Positions 1 through 9,330 of a stretch of DNA of 64,000 bases are shown here, in pieces. The position numbers and the translations under genes were made by a program. The stretch's first letter is position 1, and each line of letters begins with the position of its first letter. This stretch comes from an uncultured Vibrio sp. GTDB lineage: Bacteria > Pseudomonadota > Gammaproteobacteria > Enterobacterales > Vibrionaceae. The notes beneath the pieces are model-generated. The model had not been told where the DNA came from. It worked only from the letters and a program-made list of their open reading frames with translations, and did not search any database. The stretch is from NCBI GenBank assembly GCA_947504195.1, contig CANNGN010000008.1, positions 76,574 through 140,573 on the forward strand, read 5' to 3'.

Positions 1-393
1 AACTTGATTGCCAAAATAGAGAAAAATGGTCTATCTGATGGCGAAGTGGCAAAAATGTTAGATATCGATATGTTAACTTCTTATATCGATATTGTCGGTA
101 ATAAGCCAGTTCTTGATAGTATCGATATGTTTGAAACGTTGATGCCTGATTACATCAAAATACTTGACTCAAATATGATCGCTAAAGATCAAGATGGTAT
201 TGTCTCTGAAGCTCATAAAATTAAAGGAGCAGCTGGTTCGATAGGGTTAGCTCGAATTCAACGTGTTGCTCAAAAGGCTCAATCACCCGAGGCGCCAGCA
301 TGGTGGGAAAATATCGATGATTGGGTTAACGAAATTAAAAATGAATACCACAATGACATTCGTTTATTGAGGGACTGGATTTCAATGCGTTGA
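1..393 (+). CDS. arcB: Aerobic respiration control sensor kinase ArcB, C-terminal fragment
   Basis: This is the 3' end of a gene cut by the window edge; the frame is open from base 1 and stops at 391-393. The visible part is a histidine phosphotransfer (HPt) domain with the motif AHKIKGAAGS; its histidine codon is at 214-216. In ArcB family proteins this His passes phosphate to the response regulator ArcA, and the kinase senses the quinone redox state at the inner membrane. The HPt ends in a short Trp-containing tail as in ArcB. The arcA gene lies convergently 88 bp downstream, which supports the call. Membrane, PAS, kinase and receiver domains lie outside the window and cannot be checked. 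Confidence 0.9.
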   Translation, partial: NLIAKIEKNGLSDGEVAKMLDIDMLTSYIDIVGNKPVLDSIDMFETLMPDYIKILDSNMIAKDQDGIVSEAHKIKGAAGSIGLARIQRVAQKAQSPEAPAWWENIDDWVNEIKNEYHNDIRLLRDWISMR

Positions 394-426
394 GAAGTGG
401 AATAGAGTTTATTTGAGTGGATAAAT

Positions 427-453
427 AAAAACCCCCTGAGATAGGGGGTTTTT
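427..453. terminator. Bidirectional terminator between arcB and arcA
   Basis: A 10-bp inverted repeat (AAAACCCCCT / AGGGGGTTTT) is followed by T residues on the plus strand and preceded by A residues, so it can end transcription from both convergent genes. Confidence 0.85.
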
Positions 454-481
454 ATATTGACATGACTTTGTTAGAAAGTGG

Positions 482-1198
482 TTAATCTTCTAAGTCACCA
501 CAAAATCGATAACCTTCACCATGAATGGTCGCTATGATTTCAGGCGTACCTGCAACGGATTCGAAATGCTTACGAATACGACGAATGGTTACATCAACAG
601 TTCGATCATGCGGCTTTAATTCACGCCCGGTCATTTTCTTTAATAAGTCAGCACGAGTTTGAATCTTGCCTGGGTTTTCACAAAAATGCAGTAGAGCACG
701 AAACTCTGAGCGTGGTAGTTTATAACTATCCGCAGCCGGGTTAACTAAAGAACGGCTATTTATATCCAATTCCCACCCGTTAAATTTGTAGCTTTCGACA
801 GTACGTTTCTCTTCGAAAGTCGTATTTTGGGTCATTGCACGACCTAGTAAGTTGCGAGCTCGAATCGTCAGCTCTCTAGGACTGAATGGTTTGGTAATGT
901 AATCATCGGCTCCAATTTCTAATCCGAGAATTTTGTCTACTTCATTGTCACGGCCTGTTAAAAACATTAGCGCAACATCAGCTTGCTCTCGCAATTCTCT
1001 AGCCAGAAGAAGCCCATTTTTACCTGGTAAGTTGATATCCATAATGACCAGATTAATTGAATTATCTGATAATATATTATGCATATCTTCTCCATTGCTA
1101 GCCTCGAATACGTTGTATCCCTCTGCTTCAAATATGCTTTTTAGCGTGTTTCGAGTTACTTGCTCATCTTCAACAATCAGAATCTGCGGAGTTTGCAT
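482..1198 (-). CDS. arcA: Two-component response regulator ArcA
   Basis: ArcA is the DNA-binding partner of ArcB; phosphorylated ArcA mainly represses aerobic respiration and TCA-cycle genes under oxygen limitation. The protein has a CheY-like receiver domain (residues about 3-115, phospho-acceptor Asp54 in VIMDINLPG, and the Lys of TKPF) and an OmpR/PhoB winged-helix domain (about 135-235, with [13 protein letters not shown]). It is nearly identical to E. coli ArcA along its 238 residues and ends in the same FCGDLED. I start it at the ATG at 1198 because AGGTG stands six bases upstream; a GTG three codons earlier is less likely. An FNR box and an ArcA-like direct repeat lie in the long upstream region. 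Confidence 0.97.
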   Translation of the reverse strand: MQTPQILIVEDEQVTRNTLKSIFEAEGYNVFEASNGEDMHNILSDNSINLVIMDINLPGKNGLLLARELREQADVALMFLTGRDNEVDKILGLEIGADDYITKPFSPRELTIRARNLLGRAMTQNTTFEEKRTVESYKFNGWELDINSRSLVNPAADSYKLPRSEFRALLHFCENPGKIQTRADLLKKMTGRELKPHDRTVDVTIRRIRKHFESVAGTPEIIATIHGEGYRFCGDLED

Positions 1199-1403
1199 TA
1201 GCGGCACCTAAACTTTGTAATTGAAATGTAGTAAATATATATAATTCTAGATAAAAAATAACATTTTCGTAATATATTTGTGATGGTAAGCCAAGCCTTA
1301 AATACCTTGGGTTTTAGCTTCTATTACTATTTTTGTATGAGTCAAGATCACGAGTAAGACCCAACTTATGTTATTACCTGTGTTGCGGTGGATTCTATAT
1401 TGT

Positions 1404-1419
1404 TAACAGCTTGCTAACA
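1404..1419 (-). promoter_or_regulatory. Putative ArcA box upstream of arcA
   Basis: On the minus strand the sequence reads TGTTAGCAAGCTGTTA, two TGTTA units whose starts are 11 bp apart. This is the direct-repeat layout known for ArcA binding sites. It lies about 210 bp upstream of the arcA start codon, so autoregulation is an inference. Confidence 0.5.
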
Positions 1420-1448
1420 ACACTCGGAGAATATTACTGTTAATTTTG

Positions 1449-1462
1449 TTGATTTACATCAA
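1449..1462. promoter_or_regulatory. FNR box upstream of arcA
   Basis: TTGATTTACATCAA is a perfect match to the FNR consensus TTGAT-N4-ATCAA. It lies 250 bp upstream of the arcA start codon on the arcA promoter side. E. coli arcA is activated by FNR, so the same control is plausible here. Confidence 0.75.
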
Positions 1463-1634
1463 TAGAACTAAAATCATAAATAACACTATTATAAATACTG
1501 ATGGTAAAGTATCCAATATCACTAATGTTAATTTTCTTTTTTTATTAAGTGCCCGTTTATTAACTGTTTGTTTTTAATGTTTCTTTTTTTATTTTTATTG
1601 TCTTTTGCTAATATCTTTATGCTGAGTAACATAT
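1463..1634. other. AT-rich intergenic stretch upstream of arcA
   Basis: This part of the 436-base gap between arcA and the small ORF at 1635 is very AT-rich, with long T runs on the plus strand. I see no ORF with a ribosome binding site and no convincing RNA fold; it may hold distal arcA promoter elements. Confidence 0.4.
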
Positions 1635-1820
1635 GTGCGGCTTTGTTCCATCACCGGTTTTTTAGGGGAGGAAGAAGCACACAGAGGCACAGCAATCGTT
1701 ATAATCACAGTCAATCGTTGCGGTGGTTTTAATTTCAAATGGATCGAAATTAAGCCAATAGTCATTGATAGTTTAGACAGTGATTTACTTGTAGCTTACT
1801 TGATAGTGATGGATGAATAG
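1635..1820 (+). CDS. Possible small protein, 61 residues, unknown
   Basis: A GTG-started frame of 61 codons lies between arcA and the RraA-family gene. I do not recognise it. The N-terminus has two Cys; the middle is hydrophobic (AIVIITVN) and the end acidic. Upstream, CTGAG stands nine bases before the GTG, a weak ribosome site. An ATG two bases earlier opens another frame that stops after 10 codons (MCGFVPSPVF), so a frameshifted relic is also possible. Amino-acid composition looks plausible for a real protein but there is no family evidence. Confidence 0.25.
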   Translation: MRLCSITGFLGEEEAHRGTAIVIITVNRCGGFNFKWIEIKPIVIDSLDSDLLVAYLIVMDE

Positions 1821-1859
1821 GAGTTATACCCACACTCAAAAATCAATCATTATTAAATT

Positions 1860-1887
1860 GGGGAGCACCTAAACAGGTATCTTCCCC
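1860..1887 (+). other. Leader hairpin before the RraA-family gene
   Basis: GGGGA pairs with TCCCC and an inner ACCT pairs with AGGT around an AAAC loop. It sits 41 bases before the downstream start codon and has no T run, so it is a leader or spacer hairpin rather than a typical terminator. Confidence 0.35.
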
Positions 1888-1928
1888 ATGTGTCAGTTTA
1901 GAATCTTTATAAAAATCAAGGAGGAATA

Positions 1929-2417
1929 ATGAAAGATATTACACCAGATATCTGTGATAAGTTTGAATCTCAGGTAACGATGTTGGATGTACCTCTTCAT
2001 AACTTCGGTCAAAAAAGTACTTTTTGGGGCGAGGTGGTGACGGTGCGTTGCTATCATGATACCTCCGTAGTGCGAGAGGTATTAAGCCAAAATGGTAAGG
2101 GAAAAGTTCTTGTCGTAGATGGAAACGGATCTTGTCAAAAAGCTCTATTTGGCGTTCAGATGGCAATAATGGCAATTGAAAACGAATGGGAAGGCATCGT
2201 TATTTATGGTGCCGTTCGAGATGCCGCTCAGCTAAGTGAAATGTATTTGGGCATAAAAGCACTGGCGACTTGCCCATTTAAAACTCATCGACATGATTCT
2301 GGGCAGGCCAATGTGCGACTTTGTATTGCGAAGCAGCAAATTTTACCTGGAGATTATTTGTACTCTGATTGGAATGCTATTTTAATCGCAGAATCTAAAT
2401 TGGATATTGATCTGTAG
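1929..2417 (+). CDS. RraA-family protein
   Basis: This 162-residue protein belongs to the RraA/MenG-like fold. It shows the family signatures VVDGNGS (about 62-68), an Ala/Ile-rich helix, and the IVIYGAVRD segment with Arg97-Asp98 near the metal and substrate site. Family members either inhibit RNase E (true RraA) or act as 4-hydroxy-4-methyl-2-oxoglutarate or oxaloacetate aldolases. The sequence diverges from classical RraA (GNGS and GAVRD instead of GGGS and GCVRD), and Vibrio genomes usually also have a separate classical rraA, so I assign only the family. A strong AAGGAGG ribosome site precedes the ATG. Confidence 0.8.
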   Translation: MKDITPDICDKFESQVTMLDVPLHNFGQKSTFWGEVVTVRCYHDTSVVREVLSQNGKGKVLVVDGNGSCQKALFGVQMAIMAIENEWEGIVIYGAVRDAAQLSEMYLGIKALATCPFKTHRHDSGQANVRLCIAKQQILPGDYLYSDWNAILIAESKLDIDL

Positions 2418-2461
2418 ACCAGAGCACACTCTAAACTTGTTCAAATAGAACCTTACTCATG

Positions 2462-2480
2462 CAGCGGCTTTAGGCCGCTG
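2462..2480 (+). terminator. Hairpin after the RraA-family gene
   Basis: CAGCGGC and GCCGCTG form a 7-bp GC-rich stem with a 5-base loop, 44 bases after the stop codon. Only a poor T tract follows, so termination efficiency is uncertain. Confidence 0.5.
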
Positions 2481-2611
2481 TATTACTTGAGTCTTACCAC
2501 TTACACTGAATATTTCAAATTGATGTCACTCTTATTGTTACACTCAATCTTTATTTTATCCGTTTATCTACTATTTCTGCCAAATTAACATTAAAACGGC
2601 TATTTTCATTG

Positions 2612-2632
2612 ACCTTGGTTAGTAACTAAGGT
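2612..2632. repeat. Imperfect palindrome upstream of the thr leader
   Basis: A 21-base imperfect inverted repeat with outer arms ACCTT and AAGGT overlaps a -35-like TTGACC (2609-2614), about 40 bases before the thrL start. It could be an operator or chance; no clear -10 element was identified. Confidence 0.3.
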
Positions 2633-2670
2633 TACCGTAAGGGCATTCATAAGTTTGAGAGACGTTTTTA

Positions 2671-2748
2671 ATGCTATCTAGCCGCCAAGTAGTAATGACA
2701 ACCATTATTATTACGACAGACATTATCGCTGTTGGGGCAGGCTGCTGA
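2671..2748 (+). CDS. thrL: Threonine operon leader peptide
   Basis: A 25-codon frame ends 78 bases before thrA. Its second half (MTTIIITTDIIAVGAGC) is dense in threonine and isoleucine codons: four Thr and five Ile in fifteen codons. This matches the role of the E. coli thr leader, in which ribosome stalling at Thr/Ile codons controls attenuation. The start at 2671 is preferred because GAGAG lies nine bases upstream; an in-frame ATG at 2695 would give 17 residues but has no visible ribosome site. A strong intrinsic terminator follows directly. Confidence 0.85.
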   Translation: MLSSRQVVMTTIIITTDIIAVGAGC

Positions 2749-2760
2749 GCGAAGAACTTC

Positions 2761-2802
2761 AAAAAAAAGGCCTGCATCCAACAAGATGCGGGCCTTTTTT
2801 TT
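2761..2802 (+). terminator. thr operon attenuator
   Basis: Right after thrL, AAGGCCTGCATC and GATGCGGGCCTT form a long stem (one G-T pair) with a CAACAA loop, followed by eight T. In attenuation, stalled ribosomes on thrL would prevent this terminator from forming when charged tRNA-Thr or tRNA-Ile is scarce. Confidence 0.9.
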
Positions 2803-2826
2803 AACTATTTTTAACTGGAGGAACGA

Positions 2827-5286
2827 ATGCGAGTACTAAAGTTCGGTGGTTCGTCATTATCTGACGCAGACCGTTTTTTGAGAGCAGCCCAGATTGTTGC
2901 TAATAATGCCAAACAAGAAGAGGTTGCCGTCGTTCTTTCGGCTCCTGGTAAGACGACCAACAAATTGGTCGCGATTATTGAAGCTGCGTTGAAAAATGGG
3001 GCTGCTGATATTCAATTAGCAGAACTAGAGCAATCGTTTGAATCACTATTTGAGTCGATAAAAAAAGAAGTATCAGATATTGATGGGACGGCTTATTTTG
3101 CTCAAGTGAATCAATCGCTAGAGCAACTGCGTCAGTTTGTAAATGGTATTGGTTTGCTTGGAATGTGCCCAAATAACGTGAATGCACGAATCATCAGCAA
3201 AGGTGAGCGCATTTCAATTCAGTTGATGAAAGCGGTATTGGCAACAAAAGGGCTAGATTCTAACCTGATAGACCCGACTAAATACCTTGTGGCTCATGGT
3301 GATCACCTTGAGGCTATGGTTGATGTTGATGCGTCAACGCTTAACTTCGAACAAAATCCACTGCCTAAAAATCATATTCATATCATGCCAGGCTTTACAG
3401 CTGGAAATGAAAAAGGTGAGTTGGTGTGTTTAGGGCGTAATGGTTCTGACTATTCAGCAGCAGTATTGGCAGCATGTTTACGAGCTGATTGTTGTGAGAT
3501 TTGGACGGATGTCGATGGCGTCTATAATTGTGACCCTCGTTTGGTTCGTGATGCTCGTTTACTGAAATCACTAAGCTACCAAGAGGCAATGGAACTGTCG
3601 TATTTCGGAGCGTCAGTTCTTCACCCTAAAACAATTGCTCCTATCGCCCGTTTTCACATTCCATGTCTGATCAAAAATAGTTTTAATCCTCAAGGTGCTG
3701 GAACACTTATTGGTCAAGATACTGGTGAAGATAATCTTCCAATCAAAGGGATTACGACTCTAAACGATCTCACTATGGTGAACGTTTCTGGACCAGGTAT
3801 GAAAGGCATGGTTGGCATGGCGAGTCGTGTTTTTGGAGCGATGTCGACAGCTGGAGTTTCTATTGTCCTTATTACTCAGTCGTCTTCTGAATACTCAATT
3901 AGCTTCTGTATAGAAGCCGATGACAAATTAAAAGCCTCGAAGGCACTGAGTGATTCATTTGAGTTAGAGCTTAAAGATGGCTTACTTGAGCCTGTCGACT
4001 TTATCGATAATGTCGCTATTGTTACTTTGGTCGGTGATGGAATGAGAACCTCACGAGGTATCGCTTCTCAGTTCTTCTCTTCACTAACTGAAGCTCATAT
4101 TAATATTGTGGCGATTGCTCAAGGTTCATCAGAGCGAGCTATTTCTGCGGTGATTCCTGAAGATAAAGTGTCTGAGTCAATTAAAGCGTGCCATGAAAAT
4201 CTCTTTAACTCTAATCATTACCTTGATCTCTTCGTCGTCGGTGTTGGTGGTGTTGGTGGTGAACTTGTTGAGCAAATTCGTCGTCAGCAACCCAAGTTAA
4301 ATGAAAAAGGCATTGTGATCCGGGTATGTGGATTAGCCAATAGCCGTGGGTTACTCATGGACCCTGAAGGTCTTGATCTGGATAGCTGGAGTGATCGTAT
4401 TAAAGATGCGACAGAATCATTTAGCTTAGGGAGCTTAGCGGCACTGGTTCAACGCAACCATATCATTAACCCAGTATTAGTTGATTGTACTTCTAGTGAA
4501 GATATTGCGAATCAATACGCTGATTTTCTTGCAGCAGGCTTCCATGTCGTCACACCGAATAAGAAAGCGAATACTGCAAGTATGGAGTATTACCAACAGT
4601 TGCGTAAAGTTGCTCGTGCTTCTCGACGTAAGCTGATGTATGAAACAACCGTTGGCGCGGGCTTACCGGTTATCGAAAACTTACAAAATCTCATTTCAGC
4701 GGGTGATGAACTTGAGAAGTTTAATGGTATTTTGTCTGGTTCACTTTCATTTATCTTCGGTAAGTTAGATGAAGGGCTAAGCCTAAGTGAAGCGACATTA
4801 GTTGCGAAAGAAAAAGGCTTTACTGAACCTGATCCTCGTGATGACCTTTCGGGTATGGATGTTGCGCGTAAGCTACTGATCCTTGCACGTGAAGCTGGAA
4901 TGAAGCTGGAACTGGATGATGTGGAAGTTGACCTTGCACTGCCACCAGGTTTTGATATTTCTGGCTCGGTTGATGACTTTATCGCTCGTTTGCCTCAGGC
5001 AGATGACTACTTCAAACAACTCGTCGATCAAGCTGCTGCAAACAATCAAGTATTACGTTATGTCGGTGAAATATCGGAAGGGAAGTGCCGAGTGCGGATT
5101 GCACAGGTTGATGAAAATGACCCTATGTACAAAATTAAAGATGGTGAAAATGCCCTCGCGTTTTATAGTCGTTACTACCAGCCTATTCCATTAGTACTGC
5201 GTGGATATGGTGCTGGTACTGAGGTAACAGCGGCAGGTGTATTCGCAGATGTGATGCGTACTCTAGGCTGGAAATTAGGAGTCTAA
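2827..5286 (+). CDS. thrA: Bifunctional aspartokinase I / homoserine dehydrogenase I
   Basis: ThrA catalyses two steps of the aspartate pathway: phosphorylation of aspartate and reduction of aspartate semialdehyde to homoserine. The 819-residue length equals the family norm. The N-terminal kinase domain starts with KFGGSSL (5-11) and contains GRNGSDYSA; two ACT-type regulatory segments follow (about 315-455), consistent with feedback inhibition by threonine. The dehydrogenase part begins near 465 with the nucleotide-binding [12 protein letters not shown], and includes TPNKKAN and the [11 protein letters not shown] segment. The ATG is preceded by CTGGAGG. It is the first structural gene of thrABC; thrB begins one base after the stop. 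Confidence 0.97.
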   Translation: MRVLKFGGSSLSDADRFLRAAQIVANNAKQEEVAVVLSAPGKTTNKLVAIIEAALKNGAADIQLAELEQSFESLFESIKKEVSDIDGTAYFAQVNQSLEQLRQFVNGIGLLGMCPNNVNARIISKGERISIQLMKAVLATKGLDSNLIDPTKYLVAHGDHLEAMVDVDASTLNFEQNPLPKNHIHIMPGFTAGNEKGELVCLGRNGSDYSAAVLAACLRADCCEIWTDVDGVYNCDPRLVRDARLLKSLSYQEAMELSYFGASVLHPKTIAPIARFHIPCLIKNSFNPQGAGTLIGQDTGEDNLPIKGITTLNDLTMVNVSGPGMKGMVGMASRVFGAMSTAGVSIVLITQSSSEYSISFCIEADDKLKASKALSDSFELELKDGLLEPVDFIDNVAIVTLVGDGMRTSRGIASQFFSSLTEAHINIVAIAQGSSERAISAVIPEDKVSESIKACHENLFNSNHYLDLFVVGVGGVGGELVEQIRRQQPKLNEKGIVIRVCGLANSRGLLMDPEGLDLDSWSDRIKDATESFSLGSLAALVQRNHIINPVLVDCTSSEDIANQYADFLAAGFHVVTPNKKANTASMEYYQQLRKVARASRRKLMYETTVGAGLPVIENLQNLISAGDELEKFNGILSGSLSFIFGKLDEGLSLSEATLVAKEKGFTEPDPRDDLSGMDVARKLLILAREAGMKLELDDVEVDLALPPGFDISGSVDDFIARLPQADDYFKQLVDQAAANNQVLRYVGEISEGKCRVRIAQVDENDPMYKIKDGENALAFYSRYYQPIPLVLRGYGAGTEVTAAGVFADVMRTLGWKLGV

Positions 5287-5287
5287 A

Positions 5288-6259
5288 ATGAGTTCTAGTG
5301 ATAAAGGCGTTGTTGTATACGCTCCAGCTTCGATTGGGAATGTTAGTGTTGGGTTTGATGTGTTGGGTGCAGCTGTCTCTCCTATAGATGGAACATTATT
5401 GGGAGATCGCGTTGAAGTTAAGGCGAGCTCCGAGCAATTTAGCCTAAATCTCGTTGGCCGTTTTGTAAAAAAACTGCCTCAAGATCCAAAAGAGAATATC
5501 GTTTACGATTGTTGGGTTGTATTTTCTCGTGAGTTAGATAAGAAGAATGTCACGCTCAAGCCATTGCAAATGACGCTTGAAAAGAATATGCCAATAGGCT
5601 CCGGATTGGGCTCTAGTGCTTGTTCAATTGTTGCTGCATTAGATGCCTTGAACCAATTTCATGATAACCCACTTAGCGAAATGGAATTACTCGCATTGAT
5701 GGGGGAGATGGAAGGGAAAATTTCTGGTGGTATTCACTATGATAATGTTGCGCCATGCTATTTAGGTGGCTTGCAATTAATGTTGGAAGAGTTGGGTATT
5801 ATCAGCCAAGAAGTGCCTTGTTTCGATGAATGGTATTGGGTGATGGCATATCCAGGAATTAACGTTTCAACTGCCGAAGCTCGTTCTATTTTGCCAGCAC
5901 AGTATCGCCGTCAGGACGTGATTGCCCATGGACGAAACCTTGCTGGGTTTATTCATGCGTGTCACTCAAACCAACCACAACTTGCCGCAACAATGATCAA
6001 TGACGTGATCGCGGAGCCATATCGTGAGAAACTTCTGCCCGGATTTGCCAATGCTCGTCAATACGCGGATTCAGCTGGCGCACTTGCGACAGGAATTTCA
6101 GGGAGTGGTCCGACGCTCTTTAGTGTGTGCAAAGACAAAGATGTTGCTCAGCGTGTTGCACGCTGGCTAGAACAGAACTACGTACAAAATGAAGATGGGT
6201 TCGTTCATATTTGTCGCTTAGATAAACAAGGTTCGAAATTGACAGGAAGTGAGCTATGA
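5288..6259 (+). CDS. thrB: Homoserine kinase
   Basis: ThrB phosphorylates homoserine to O-phosphohomoserine with ATP. It is a GHMP-family kinase of 323 residues; the N-terminal [17 protein letters not shown] and the phosphate-binding loop [12 protein letters not shown] (about 107-118) are clear, and [10 protein letters not shown] near the C-terminus is the third GHMP motif. It starts one base after thrA and its last four bases overlap the ATG of thrC (ATGA), a sign of translational coupling in the thr operon. Confidence 0.97.
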   Translation: MSSSDKGVVVYAPASIGNVSVGFDVLGAAVSPIDGTLLGDRVEVKASSEQFSLNLVGRFVKKLPQDPKENIVYDCWVVFSRELDKKNVTLKPLQMTLEKNMPIGSGLGSSACSIVAALDALNQFHDNPLSEMELLALMGEMEGKISGGIHYDNVAPCYLGGLQLMLEELGIISQEVPCFDEWYWVMAYPGINVSTAEARSILPAQYRRQDVIAHGRNLAGFIHACHSNQPQLAATMINDVIAEPYREKLLPGFANARQYADSAGALATGISGSGPTLFSVCKDKDVAQRVARWLEQNYVQNEDGFVHICRLDKQGSKLTGSEL

Positions 6260-7539
6260 AGCTTTACAATATTAAAGAAAATGATGAACAAGTCTCCTTT
6301 GGCCAAGCCGTTCGCCAAGGGTTAGGTCGTAACCAAGGACTATTTTTCCCATCAGAACTACCGAAGTTTGATGATATTGATGCACTACTTGCAGAAGATT
6401 TCGTCAGCCGCAGTGGCAAGATACTTTCGGCTCTAATTGGTGATGAATTATCGGCTGAAAAAGTAAATGAGCTGGTTGAAAGCGCTTTTCAATTCCCAGC
6501 TCCGATTAATAAGGTAAAAGAGGGTGTTTACGCTCTAGAGCTATTCCATGGTCCAACGCTAGCATTTAAAGATTTTGGTGGCCGATTTATGGCGCAGTCT
6601 TTAATGGCGGTTTCCGAAAGTAACAACAAAATTACCATTCTTACCGCAACCTCCGGTGATACTGGGGCTGCTGTTGCTCATGCATTTTACGGTATGGAAG
6701 ATATCAACGTTGTTATCTTATATCCCAAAGGCAAAATCAGCTCCTTACAAGAGAAGCTGTTTTGCACATTAGGCAAAAACATCCACACCGTGGCAATCAA
6801 TAGTGATTTTGATGCTTGTCAGGCATTGGTGAAAAAAGCATTTGATGATCAACAACTTCGTTCAGATGTGGGATTAAATTCAGCCAACTCGATTAACATC
6901 AGCCGCTTGATGGCGCAGATTTGTTACTACTTTGAAGCGGCATCTCAAATGACGAAACAAGAGCGTGAAAACTTAGTCATTTCAGTACCAAGCGGCAATT
7001 TTGGTAACCTTACTGCTGGCTTATTAGCGAAAGCACTTGGTTTACCAATTAAACGCTTTATTGCAGCAACGAATGCCAATGATACCGTTCCTCGTTACTT
7101 GGAAACTGGTCAATGGGATCCTAAGCCGACAGTCGCAACAACATCAAATGCGATGGATGTCAGTCAACCAAACAACTGGCCACGTATTGAAGAGCTTTGT
7201 CGTATTAAGGGTTGGGGTCTAGACACCTTAGGAAAAGGCTCTGTAACTGATGAACAAAGTGCGGCTTCTGTAAAAGAGCTTAATGAGCTTGGCTACTTAT
7301 GTGAACCTCATGGTGCAATAGCTTATCGAGTGTTAGGTGAGCAACTTCAACAAGGCGAAACCGGTCTGTTTTTATGTACGGCTCATCCAGCGAAGTTTAA
7401 AGATGTGGTCGATGATATTCTGGCGACCGATATTCCGTTACCAGCGACACTTGCGAAACATGCTGAGATGGAATTGTTATCGCAGGATCTTGATCCTGAT
7501 TTTGATGCATTGAAAGCAATACTACGCAGTGTTCAATAA
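6256..7539 (+). CDS. thrC: Threonine synthase
   Basis: ThrC converts O-phosphohomoserine to threonine using pyridoxal phosphate, the last step of the pathway. The 427-residue protein carries the PLP lysine in [10 protein letters not shown] (about residue 107), the phosphate-binding TSGDTGAAV segment and SGNFGN. It overlaps thrB by four bases and is the last gene of the operon; a strong hairpin with T run follows 26 bases after the stop. Confidence 0.97.
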   Translation: MKLYNIKENDEQVSFGQAVRQGLGRNQGLFFPSELPKFDDIDALLAEDFVSRSGKILSALIGDELSAEKVNELVESAFQFPAPINKVKEGVYALELFHGPTLAFKDFGGRFMAQSLMAVSESNNKITILTATSGDTGAAVAHAFYGMEDINVVILYPKGKISSLQEKLFCTLGKNIHTVAINSDFDACQALVKKAFDDQQLRSDVGLNSANSINISRLMAQICYYFEAASQMTKQERENLVISVPSGNFGNLTAGLLAKALGLPIKRFIAATNANDTVPRYLETGQWDPKPTVATTSNAMDVSQPNNWPRIEELCRIKGWGLDTLGKGSVTDEQSAASVKELNELGYLCEPHGAIAYRVLGEQLQQGETGLFLCTAHPAKFKDVVDDILATDIPLPATLAKHAEMELLSQDLDPDFDALKAILRSVQ

Positions 7540-7564
7540 TTGATATTGATTCACTTGTAACGAG

Positions 7565-7596
7565 AAAAGAGCATTTAAACAAATGCTCTTTTTATT
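7565..7596 (+). terminator. thr operon terminator
   Basis: AAAGAGCATTT and AAATGCTCTTT form an 11-bp stem with an AAAC loop followed by TTTATTT. Confidence 0.85.
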
Positions 7597-7630
7597 TGAT
7601 TGGATAATCCAGATCAAATTAATAAAAATA

Positions 7631-7656
7631 AAACGGCGCCTACAAAGGCGCCGTTT
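7631..7656 (-). terminator. grcA terminator
   Basis: AAACGGCGCC and GGCGCCGTTT form a perfect 10-bp stem. On the minus strand it is followed by a T-rich tract, so it ends grcA transcription and also backs up the thr terminator. Confidence 0.85.
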
Positions 7657-7680
7657 ATCAATTTTTGTAAACTGAATGAA

Positions 7681-8058
7681 TTATAGAGATTCAGTAAAAG
7701 TACGTGCGATAACGTCTTTTTGTTGTTCTGTCGTTAGAGAGTTAAAACGTACAGCATAACCAGAAACACGAATCGTTAGCTGAGGATATTTCTCTGGGTT
7801 AGCCACTGCATCTTCAAGAGTTTCACGTTTTAATACGTTAACATTGAGGTGTTGTCCACCTTCGATACGTGGTGCTGTTTCAACGTTTAGTTCACGGCTT
7901 TCAAATTGGCCAAGTTCAGTTGTTGAGATAACTTGATCAGCTTCGTAGCCAGCGCTAGCAACAACACAGCGAGCTTCATTTTTCTCGCCATCGAGTAACC
8001 AGATTGAGTTGATTAGATTATCGTTAGCGGCTTGTGTGATTTGGATACCTTGAATCAT
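7681..8058 (-). CDS. grcA: Autonomous glycyl radical cofactor GrcA
   Basis: GrcA (YfiD) is a spare glycyl-radical domain that restores activity to oxygen-damaged pyruvate formate-lyase. The 125-residue protein carries the glycyl radical motif RVSGYAVRF with Gly100 and resembles the C-terminus of PFL ([11 protein letters not shown]). I chose the ATG at 8058 because it is preceded by AAGGAGAT and gives the family's usual start MIQGIQIT; upstream in-frame starts add 15 unrelated residues. The divergent promoter region has two perfect FNR boxes and a TATAAT, consistent with anaerobic induction. Confidence 0.97.
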   Translation of the reverse strand: MIQGIQITQAANDNLINSIWLLDGEKNEARCVVASAGYEADQVISTTELGQFESRELNVETAPRIEGGQHLNVNVLKRETLEDAVANPEKYPQLTIRVSGYAVRFNSLTTEQQKDVIARTFTESL

Positions 8059-8120
8059 TACTATCTCCTTGCCCATATTGGGTGAAATGGTGTTAATTTT
8101 CATTTTTTGTTGAGTTACCT

Positions 8121-8126
8121 ATTATA
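8121..8126 (-). promoter_or_regulatory. -10 element of the grcA promoter
   Basis: The minus strand reads TATAAT, preceded by GC-TA. Transcription would start near 8114-8117, which places the nearer FNR box about 41-43 bases upstream, the class II activation position. Confidence 0.7.
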
Positions 8127-8150
8127 TAGCCAATAACCACAAAGATAATA

Positions 8151-8164
8151 TTGATTTAAATCAA
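8151..8164. promoter_or_regulatory. FNR box, proximal to grcA
   Basis: TTGATTTAAATCAA matches the FNR consensus perfectly. It is centred near -41 relative to the inferred grcA transcription start. Confidence 0.9.
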
Positions 8165-8203
8165 CAAATCAGCAAACTAGTGATCTTTTTCGCGGTCAGT
8201 TAA

Positions 8204-8217
8204 TTGATTTCAATCAA
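8204..8217. promoter_or_regulatory. FNR box, distal to grcA
   Basis: TTGATTTCAATCAA is a second perfect FNR match. The centres of the two boxes are 53 bp apart, the spacing known for the tandem FNR sites (-40.5 and -93.5) of E. coli yfiD. Confidence 0.88.
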
Positions 8218-8377
8218 CTAAATGTTGTAAAAACATCAAGCTCTACAAAATTTTAATCTATAAAAAATAGTTTATTGCTGTTTTTGTAGTAATTTAACTA
8301 CATTTTTATGTTAATTAGTGATACCTAAACCAATAATTAATAGCTTATAGAACAACTTGAAAGAATCGAGAGATCAA

Positions 8378-9271
8378 ATGAAAGCGACATTACGGAGTCA
8401 TAGTACAAAATATATTGGGGCACATATTTCTGCTGCTGGCGGAGTAGAGAATGCACCAATAAGAGCAAAGGAAATTGGCGCAAATGCATTTGCCCTATTT
8501 ACTAAGAACCAAAGACAATGGAATGCGAAAGCGCTAACAGAAAATTCTATTAATGAGTTTAAGCGCAATTGCAATCAGCTTGGCTTTCAACCTGATCATA
8601 TTTTACCTCACGACTCGTATTTGATTAACCTTGGATCGCCTGACGAGGAAAAGTTGTTAAAGTCTCGATCTGCATTTGTTGATGAATTTGAACGTTGTCG
8701 AGCGTTAGGCTTATCTTTGCTCAATTTCCATCCAGGAAGTCACTTAAATCAAATATCAGAACAAATGTGTATTGAGAAGATCGCTGAATCGATCAACCTA
8801 GCTCATAAAGCAGTTCCGGATGTTATTGCTGTGATTGAGAATACAGCAGGACAAGGTAGCAACTTGGGGTACACATTTGAGCAATTAGCGGCAATCATTC
8901 GCCTCGTTGACAATAAAGATCGGGTCGGAGTGTGCCTTGATACTTGCCACCTCTTTGCCGCAGGTTACGATCTAAGGACATCTACTGCATGTGATGCTAC
9001 ATTTGCCGAGTTTGATCAAGTTGTCGGAATGCACTACCTCAAAGCGATGCACATTAATGACTCAAAGGTTGAACTAGGTTCTCGTGTTGATCGTCATCAC
9101 TCGCTAGGCCTAGGCTTTATTGGCTGGGAAGCCTTTGAGTACATAGCCAAAGACCCAAGGTTTGACCATATTCCTTTAATCCTAGAGACAATTAACCCAG
9201 ATCTTTGGTCGGATGAAATTGAGAAGTTGCAAACAATTCACTTGGATCATAAAAAGATCACAAAAGTGTAA
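8378..9271 (+). CDS. nfo: Endonuclease IV (AP endonuclease)
   Basis: Nfo cleaves DNA 5' of abasic sites in base excision repair; it is a TIM-barrel enzyme with three zinc ions. The sequence shows [15 protein letters not shown] at the N-terminus, [33 protein letters not shown] and LILETINP, which contain the zinc ligands. Length with the chosen start is 297 residues, slightly longer than most. I use the ATG at 8378 because GAGAG lies upstream; a TTG seven codons earlier is unlikely. It is divergent from grcA and upstream of ung, another repair gene. Confidence 0.95.
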   Translation: MKATLRSHSTKYIGAHISAAGGVENAPIRAKEIGANAFALFTKNQRQWNAKALTENSINEFKRNCNQLGFQPDHILPHDSYLINLGSPDEEKLLKSRSAFVDEFERCRALGLSLLNFHPGSHLNQISEQMCIEKIAESINLAHKAVPDVIAVIENTAGQGSNLGYTFEQLAAIIRLVDNKDRVGVCLDTCHLFAAGYDLRTSTACDATFAEFDQVVGMHYLKAMHINDSKVELGSRVDRHHSLGLGFIGWEAFEYIAKDPRFDHIPLILETINPDLWSDEIEKLQTIHLDHKKITKV

Positions 9272-9330
9272 ACTTGGCATAATTTTCGTATAGAGGTTTT
9301 TGTAGCCATAAGAACTGTGAGGACTCTACG

